NCBI GenBank assembly: GCA_045531435.1
Contig: JAZSDZ010000177.1
Coordinates: forward strand, 1 to 18,438
Reading direction: 5' to 3'
Source of the DNA: Fimenecus sp045531435
GTDB taxonomy: Bacteria; Bacillota; Clostridia; Oscillospirales; Acutalibacteraceae
Length of the DNA: 18,438 bases
The position numbers and the translations under genes are program-made. Below the pieces are notes generated by a model that had not been told where the DNA came from, searched no databases, and saw nothing but the letters and a program-made list of their open reading frames with translations. Positions 14,574 through 18,438 of the stretch are shown here, one piece after another (within the stretch, counting starts at the first letter, position 1; each line of letters opens with the position of its first letter).

Positions 14574-15956
14574 ATGGATAAGAAACAAGATATATCACAA
14601 CAAATGGCTACCACATCTGTGTGGAAGCTTATGGTGAAACTCAGTATTCCTGCAATTCTTGCGCAGATTGTAAATCTTCTTTACAATGTTGTTGACAGAA
14701 TTTATATAGGACATATGGAGGATGTGGGCACAGTAGCACTTACGGGTGTTGGACTTTGTGTGCCTGTAATCACTCTTATTTCTGCATTCACAATGCTTGT
14801 GGCTCAGGGTGGTGCACCTCGTGCTGCTATTGAAATGGGAAAAGGCGATATTAAAAAAGCAGAGAAAATACTTGGTAATTGCTTTGTGTTATTGATTTTA
14901 TTTGCAATTGTATTAACCATACTTTTTATGATGTTTGGTGAAAGGCTTTTAATGGCTTTCGGTGCAAGTGAAGAAACAATAATATATGCACTTCCATATA
15001 TGCGGATTTATTCCGCAGGTTCAATTTTTGTTATGATTAGCCTCGGTCTTAATATGTTCATCACAACACAGGGCTTTACAAAAATCAGTATGGCAACTGT
15101 GCTAATAGGTGCAATTTGTAATATTATCCTTGACCCTATATTTATTTTTGCTTTTGATATGGGTGTCAGCGGTGCTGCAATTGCTACAATTATTTCACAG
15201 GCAGTCTCTGCAGTATGGGTACTTTGCTTCTTACTCGGAAAAAAGACAAAACTCAGAATAAGAAAAGAAAACCTTTTGCCAAGTGGTAAAATCCTTGCAC
15301 CTGTATTAGCTCTTGGTATCTCACCATTTATTATGAATGCAACCGAAGCTGTAATCAATATAGCTTTCAACTCATCATTACAGAAATATGGTGGAGATAT
15401 TGCAGTAGGGGCTATGACAATCTGTACAACAGTTTTCCAGATGGCTTGGGTACCCGCACAGGGTATCGGTCAGGGTGCACAGCCTATAATCAGCTTTAAT
15501 TATGGTGCAAAAAATGCTGACAGAGTCAAACAGGCGTTTAAGGCTTTCTTGATTATCTGCTTCTCTTATGTTTTTATTTTCGGTATGGCTATTGAATTGT
15601 TCCCACAGTTCTTTATCGGAATATTTAACGATAATCCTGAATTGGTTGAAACTGCAACATGGACAATCCGACTTTATGGTTGTGCAATGGTGTTCTTCGG
15701 AATACAGATGGCAGTTCAACAGACATTTATAGCACTCGGCAAAGCAAAAGCATCACTATTTATTGCTTGTTTAAGAAAAGTAATTCTTTTAGTACCTTTG
15801 ATTTATATCTTGCCAAACTTCTTTGAAAATAAGGTTTTTGCAGTATTTCTTGCAGAGCCTGTTTCAGATGCAATATCAATAATAACTGCATCAATTACAT
15901 TTGCCATTGTTTTCAGAAAAGAAATGAAAATTATGAAGAGTAGTCATTCAGAATGA
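14574..15956 (+). CDS. MATE-family multidrug/toxin extrusion transporter
   Basis: The 460-residue membrane protein has about twelve hydrophobic segments in two related halves, as in MATE antiporters (DinF/MepA-like), which export cationic compounds using Na+ or H+. The first helix region, LVKLSIPAILAQIVNLLYNV, is followed by VDRIYIGHM (40-48), a hallmark of the family. GISPFIMNATEAVINIAFNSSL opens the second half, and PAQGIGQGAQPIISFNYGA matches the conserved central stretch. AAAGGTG lies 6-7 bases before the ATG, 10 bases after the PfkB stop, so it belongs to the same transcript. Such a transporter is unexpected in a sugar operon, and import of the sugar is not a known MATE function. The last four residues (SHSE) and the stop codon lie inside a repeat-like palindrome, so the C-terminus may have been altered by insertion of that element. 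Confidence 0.9.
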   Translation: MDKKQDISQQMATTSVWKLMVKLSIPAILAQIVNLLYNVVDRIYIGHMEDVGTVALTGVGLCVPVITLISAFTMLVAQGGAPRAAIEMGKGDIKKAEKILGNCFVLLILFAIVLTILFMMFGERLLMAFGASEETIIYALPYMRIYSAGSIFVMISLGLNMFITTQGFTKISMATVLIGAICNIILDPIFIFAFDMGVSGAAIATIISQAVSAVWVLCFLLGKKTKLRIRKENLLPSGKILAPVLALGISPFIMNATEAVINIAFNSSLQKYGGDIAVGAMTICTTVFQMAWVPAQGIGQGAQPIISFNYGAKNADRVKQAFKAFLIICFSYVFIFGMAIELFPQFFIGIFNDNPELVETATWTIRLYGCAMVFFGIQMAVQQTFIALGKAKASLFIACLRKVILLVPLIYILPNFFENKVFAVFLAEPVSDAISIITASITFAIVFRKEMKIMKSSHSE

Positions 15957-16004
15957 AATGAAGAATCTCAAAACTGAGACTCTTCACTGCGTTCAGGGGG
16001 GACA
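15944..16004. repeat. Imperfect palindromic repeat element over the MATE stop codon
   Basis: TGAAGAATCTC (15959-15969) pairs with GAGACTCTTCA (15976-15986) with one mismatch around a six-base loop. The symmetry extends outward with more mismatches from TCATTCAGAATG on the left to GTTCAGGGGGGACA on the right. The sequence resembles the widespread bacterial palindrome family whose arms read like TCATTCTGA and GAGATTCTTC; this is from memory. No T-tract follows, so it is a poor terminator. It contains the TGA that ends the MATE gene (15954-15956). Confidence 0.65.
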
Positions 16005-16018
16005 CATTATAAATAAAC

Positions 16019-16047
16019 TTTACATTTTAATTTTAATGTGTTAAAAT
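16019..16047 (+). promoter_or_regulatory. Extended -10 promoter of the FGGY kinase gene
   Basis: TTTACA (16019-16024) and TAAAAT (16042-16047) are spaced by 17 bases with TGt before the -10 box. The core is about 53 bases before the ATG. The last 12 bases match the GH36 promoter core exactly. Confidence 0.75.
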
Positions 16048-16100
16048 GCAAAATATAAATTCTAAAGTGAATCTTTATTTATATAAGGGAGAAAGTAAAA

Positions 16101-17711
16101 ATGGAAAAAGAAATTTATGCTCTTGCATTTGATATAGGTACAACAGGTGTCAAAACTTGTCTTTTCAAGATAGGAAAGACGATTGAACTTATTTCTGCTG
16201 CGAGTGAGGGTTATAATCTTTATATTATGCCAAACGGTGGCGCCGAACAGGACCCTGACGAATGGTGGGCAGCAATGTGTTCAACATCAAAGAAGGTTAT
16301 CAGTGAATCAAGTGTTGACCCTAAAAATGTTTATGGTATTTCATTCTGTTCACAGATGCAGGGTTTGGTTCTTGTTGATAAAGACGGTAATTATGTTCGT
16401 CGTGCGTTCAGTTATATGGACCAGCGTGCAACTGAAGAACTTAAGAAGGGTATGGCTTACGGACCACAGATTGCAGGCGGTAATATTTTTAAACTCCTTC
16501 CATCACTTGCAATTACCGGTGCTGCTGCACTCAGCGTTAAGGACCCTGTGTGGAAATATAAGTGGACAGAGGCTCATGAGCCTGAAGTATTTAAAAATGT
16601 ATATAAATGGCTTGATGTTAAGGAATATCTCATTTGTCGAATGACAGGTGAATTTGCTATGACAAAGGACTCTGCTTTTGGTGCACTTCTTTATGACATC
16701 AAAAAGAAGAATTGGAGTCCGACAATCTGTAAGCTTCTTGGTGTTAATATGGACCACCTTGCTCGTATTGCTGATTGTACTGAAAAAATCGGTGAGCTTC
16801 GTGCAAAGCAAGCTGAAGAATTAGGTCTTGTTCCCGGAATCGCAGTTTTTGGTGGTGGTGGCGACGCTACACTTATCGGTGTTGGTGCAGGTGCAACTGC
16901 TCTTGGTGATACACATATTTATCAGGGCACATCAGGTTGGGTTTCAACAGTTGTTGACAAGAGTGTTGTTGATGCAAACACTATGATGGCGGCAGTTGTT
17001 GGTGCTGCTGACGGAATTTACAATTATTTTGGTGAGCTTGAAACTGCAGGTAAGTGTGTTGAATGGGTTAAAGACCATTTAGCACTTGATGAAATTGATA
17101 TTTATCTTGATAAGCAACACGACCTTAAGCACAAAAATGCAGATATGGAAGTTGTTTATACAAACCTTTATGATTATATGATGGCTGTTGTGGATTCAAT
17201 TCCTGCAGGTAGTGGTGGCGTAATCTTTACACCGTGGCTTCATGGTAACCGTTGTCCATTTGAAGACCCTAATTCAAGAGGTATGTTCTTCAACATAAGC
17301 CTTGATACAGGTAAAACTGAACTTATTCGTGCAGTTGTTGAAGGTGTTTGCTTCCATCTTCGTTGGTTCCTCGAAACACAGGAAAAGAAGATTAAGACTT
17401 CAAACACAATCCGTTTTGTTGGTGGTGGTGCTTTGTCATCGGTTACAAGTCAGATTCTTGCTGACTGTACAGGCAGAGTAGTTGAAACTGTTGCAAGTCC
17501 ACAGAATGTTGGTGCTGTTGGTGCAGCGGTGCTTATCGCTGTTAATGCAGGTATTATTCCGAATGTTCAGGAAGCAAAGAAACTTATTCCTGCCTTGAAT
17601 ACATATATTCCAAACAAGGAAAACAAGGCTGTTTATGATAAGAATTTTGAAGTATTCAAGAAACTTTACACAGCAAACAAAGGTAATTTCGCAGCACTTA
17701 ATAAAAACTGA
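16101..17711 (+). CDS. FGGY-family carbohydrate kinase (xylulokinase-like)
   Basis: The 536-residue two-domain kinase of the actin/hexokinase fold phosphorylates a sugar or polyol with ATP. The N-terminal domain begins with FDIGTTGVKT (10-19), the phosphate-1 loop with Asp11. SQMQG (84-88) matches the position of the SGQMHG motif of xylulokinases, and YMDQRA (105-110) follows. GGGGDATLIGVGAG (251-264) contains the catalytic base Asp255. The C-terminal domain has FVGGGALSS and NVGAVGAA, typical of the second FGGY signature. The protein is slightly longer than most xylulokinases (about 500) because of extra sequence around 115-160, so D-xylulose is plausible but other substrates are possible. 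AAGGGAGA lies 8-9 bases before the ATG. It has its own promoter and terminator, and strongly biased CGT/GGT/CTT codons like GH36, pointing to high expression. Confidence 0.85.
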   Translation: MEKEIYALAFDIGTTGVKTCLFKIGKTIELISAASEGYNLYIMPNGGAEQDPDEWWAAMCSTSKKVISESSVDPKNVYGISFCSQMQGLVLVDKDGNYVRRAFSYMDQRATEELKKGMAYGPQIAGGNIFKLLPSLAITGAAALSVKDPVWKYKWTEAHEPEVFKNVYKWLDVKEYLICRMTGEFAMTKDSAFGALLYDIKKKNWSPTICKLLGVNMDHLARIADCTEKIGELRAKQAEELGLVPGIAVFGGGGDATLIGVGAGATALGDTHIYQGTSGWVSTVVDKSVVDANTMMAAVVGAADGIYNYFGELETAGKCVEWVKDHLALDEIDIYLDKQHDLKHKNADMEVVYTNLYDYMMAVVDSIPAGSGGVIFTPWLHGNRCPFEDPNSRGMFFNISLDTGKTELIRAVVEGVCFHLRWFLETQEKKIKTSNTIRFVGGGALSSVTSQILADCTGRVVETVASPQNVGAVGAAVLIAVNAGIIPNVQEAKKLIPALNTYIPNKENKAVYDKNFEVFKKLYTANKGNFAALNKN

Positions 17712-17721
17712 GATAATTTTC

Positions 17722-17748
17722 AAGGGTGGAGAAATCTACCCTTTTTTT
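17722..17748 (+). terminator. Terminator of the FGGY kinase gene
   Basis: A 9-bp stem (aagggtgga 17722-17730 and tctaccctt 17735-17743, one G-U pair) with a GAAA tetraloop runs directly into a seven-base T tract. It lies 10 bases after the stop codon. Confidence 0.9.
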
Positions 17749-17752
17749 CTTG

Positions 17753-17781
17753 TTGCAAAATCTATAAAAAACTTGTATAAT
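17753..17781 (+). promoter_or_regulatory. Promoter of the acidic protein gene at the right edge
   Basis: TTGCAA (17753-17758) and a perfect TATAAT (17776-17781) are separated by 17 bases. The core lies between the FGGY terminator and the next ribosome site, 29 bases before the TTG start. Confidence 0.75.
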
Positions 17782-17810
17782 AATATTGTATGTGGTCAGG
17801 AGGTGTTATT

Positions 17811-18438
17811 TTGGCAAAAAAAGACAAACAACTCAAGAACAAAAGTAATGAAACAGTTGACGGACATCTTGAAACTGTTTTTGAAGATAAACCTTTAGAA
17901 AAAAAGGATGTTGAAGAATTAGAACAGGATTTCTCTTCTATTTTTAACGAGGATTATGAGGAAGATGATGAGGAAGAAGAGTGGGAAGAATATGTCCCAA
18001 GAGGAATTCCGTTTTTACCATTCCTTGGAAAAAAGGAAAAGAATTATGAGACTCCAAAAGAGAAAAAAACTAAAGATGTAAAGAAGCCAAAGAAAAACAA
18101 GGCAGAAGATAAAGAAAAAGTATCAGAAGAGAAAGTTGAAGAAATAAAGGAAACTACAACTGAAGAAACAGTAGTTAAGGAAGAAAAGAAGGAAAAGAAA
18201 CCACTTTTCTCATGGGGCAAAAAAGAAAAAACAGAAGCTGCTGAAGAAATTGTAAACGAAGAAAAAGATAACGAAATTGTTGAAGAAACAGTTATTCAGG
18301 AAGAACAGTTTAAGGAAATTCTTCTTTTTGATGAGGAAGAAGAATCTTTAATTGACGAAGTTGAAGAAGACACTGAAACAGATGAAGAAGCAACTGAAAA
18401 TGCAGACGAAGAAACAATTGTTCAGGAAGAGATAATTG
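17811..18438 (+). CDS. Acidic, Lys/Glu-rich protein, partial, TTG start, unrecognised
   Basis: An open frame runs from TTG at 17811 to the window end (209 codons, no stop). The start is well supported: AGGAGGTG ends 5 bases upstream, a consensus promoter precedes it, and the product begins M-A-K-K-D-K. There is no ATG near the start. I do not recognise the family. The visible part is very rich in Glu, Asp and Lys and looks disordered, without membrane segments or a signal peptide. An acidic stretch (about residues 44-60) is followed by PRGIPFLPFLGKKEKN (64-79), and a related PLFSWGKKEK occurs later, a possible short repeated motif. Such tails often precede a folded or membrane domain, as in FtsY or some envelope proteins, but no such domain is visible. 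The complete function lies beyond the window. Confidence 0.75.
   Translation, partial: MAKKDKQLKNKSNETVDGHLETVFEDKPLEKKDVEELEQDFSSIFNEDYEEDDEEEEWEEYVPRGIPFLPFLGKKEKNYETPKEKKTKDVKKPKKNKAEDKEKVSEEKVEEIKETTTEETVVKEEKKEKKPLFSWGKKEKTEAAEEIVNEEKDNEIVEETVIQEEQFKEILLFDEEEESLIDEVEEDTETDEEATENADEETIVQEEII

Noticed and set aside
15959..15986. Hairpin after MATE as a rho-independent terminator
   Set aside because: The stem is followed by CTGCGTTCAGG, not T residues, and fits a palindromic repeat better; weak attenuation is still possible.
17635..17898. 87-codon frame across the FGGY end and the acidic gene
   Set aside because: It runs through the FGGY terminator and the next promoter and is a different frame of two well-supported genes.
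1..18438. CRISPR array, tRNA or rRNA gene, transposase, toxin-antitoxin or phage genes
   Set aside because: No regularly spaced repeats, cloverleaf-like segments or matching protein motifs were seen on reading the intergenic regions and the coding frames.

Overview
The window looks like chromosomal DNA from a low-GC, Gram-positive anaerobe of class Clostridia, probably a gut member of the Oscillospiraceae/Ruminococcaceae. The evidence is AT-rich genes, strong purine-rich ribosome binding sites, consensus sigma-A-type promoters, a flavo-diiron protein (oxygen or NO defence), a cohesin-bearing secreted protein and many sugar-handling enzymes. The genus is inference. I saw no rRNA, tRNA, CRISPR array, phage or transposase gene.

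Layout. (1) 1-691: the end of a flavo-diiron protein gene and its terminator. (2) 734-4235, plus strand: a consensus promoter, then a cell-envelope operon of a membrane-anchored double-FHA protein, a FtsW/RodA-type SEDS glycosyltransferase and its partner class B penicillin-binding protein, closed by a perfect-stem terminator. The order resembles the fhaB-(pstP)-rodA-pbpA block of Actinobacteria, without kinase or phosphatase here. (3) 4264-8948, minus strand: a tightly overlapping housekeeping operon (PLP aminotransferase, rsmA, TSCPD-domain protein, cca), followed by a secreted cohesin/Ig-like protein with its own perfect-consensus promoter overlapping the cca stop codon. (4) 8950-9350: a small AbrB-like regulator with a zinc ribbon, divergent from the aminotransferase, ending in a bidirectional terminator shared with the next gene. 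(5) 9349-17748: a carbohydrate region with a cytosolic GH43-type enzyme (minus), then a plus-strand run of GH36 alpha-galactosidase, GH4 glycosidase, PfkB sugar kinase and MATE transporter, then a separately promoted FGGY (xylulokinase-like) kinase. (6) 17753-end: a promoter and the start of a very acidic, Lys/Glu-rich protein that begins at TTG and runs off the window.

The sugar genes fit together as an intracellular pathway: GH36, GH43 and GH4 would release monosaccharides from imported oligosaccharides, and the PfkB and FGGY kinases would phosphorylate them. None of the glycosidases has a signal peptide, and no sugar importer lies in the window, so uptake must be encoded elsewhere. The GH36 and FGGY genes share an identical 12-base extended -10 promoter core, and both favour codons such as CGT and AAC, suggesting high and perhaps coordinated expression.

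The points most worth a second look are the kinase-less FHA/SEDS/PBP operon with a degenerate second FHA site, the orphan cohesin protein, the operator-like repeats between the aminotransferase and AbrB genes, and two palindromic repeat elements. One of these appears to supply the stop codon of the MATE gene. I did not find a convincing wholly new system.
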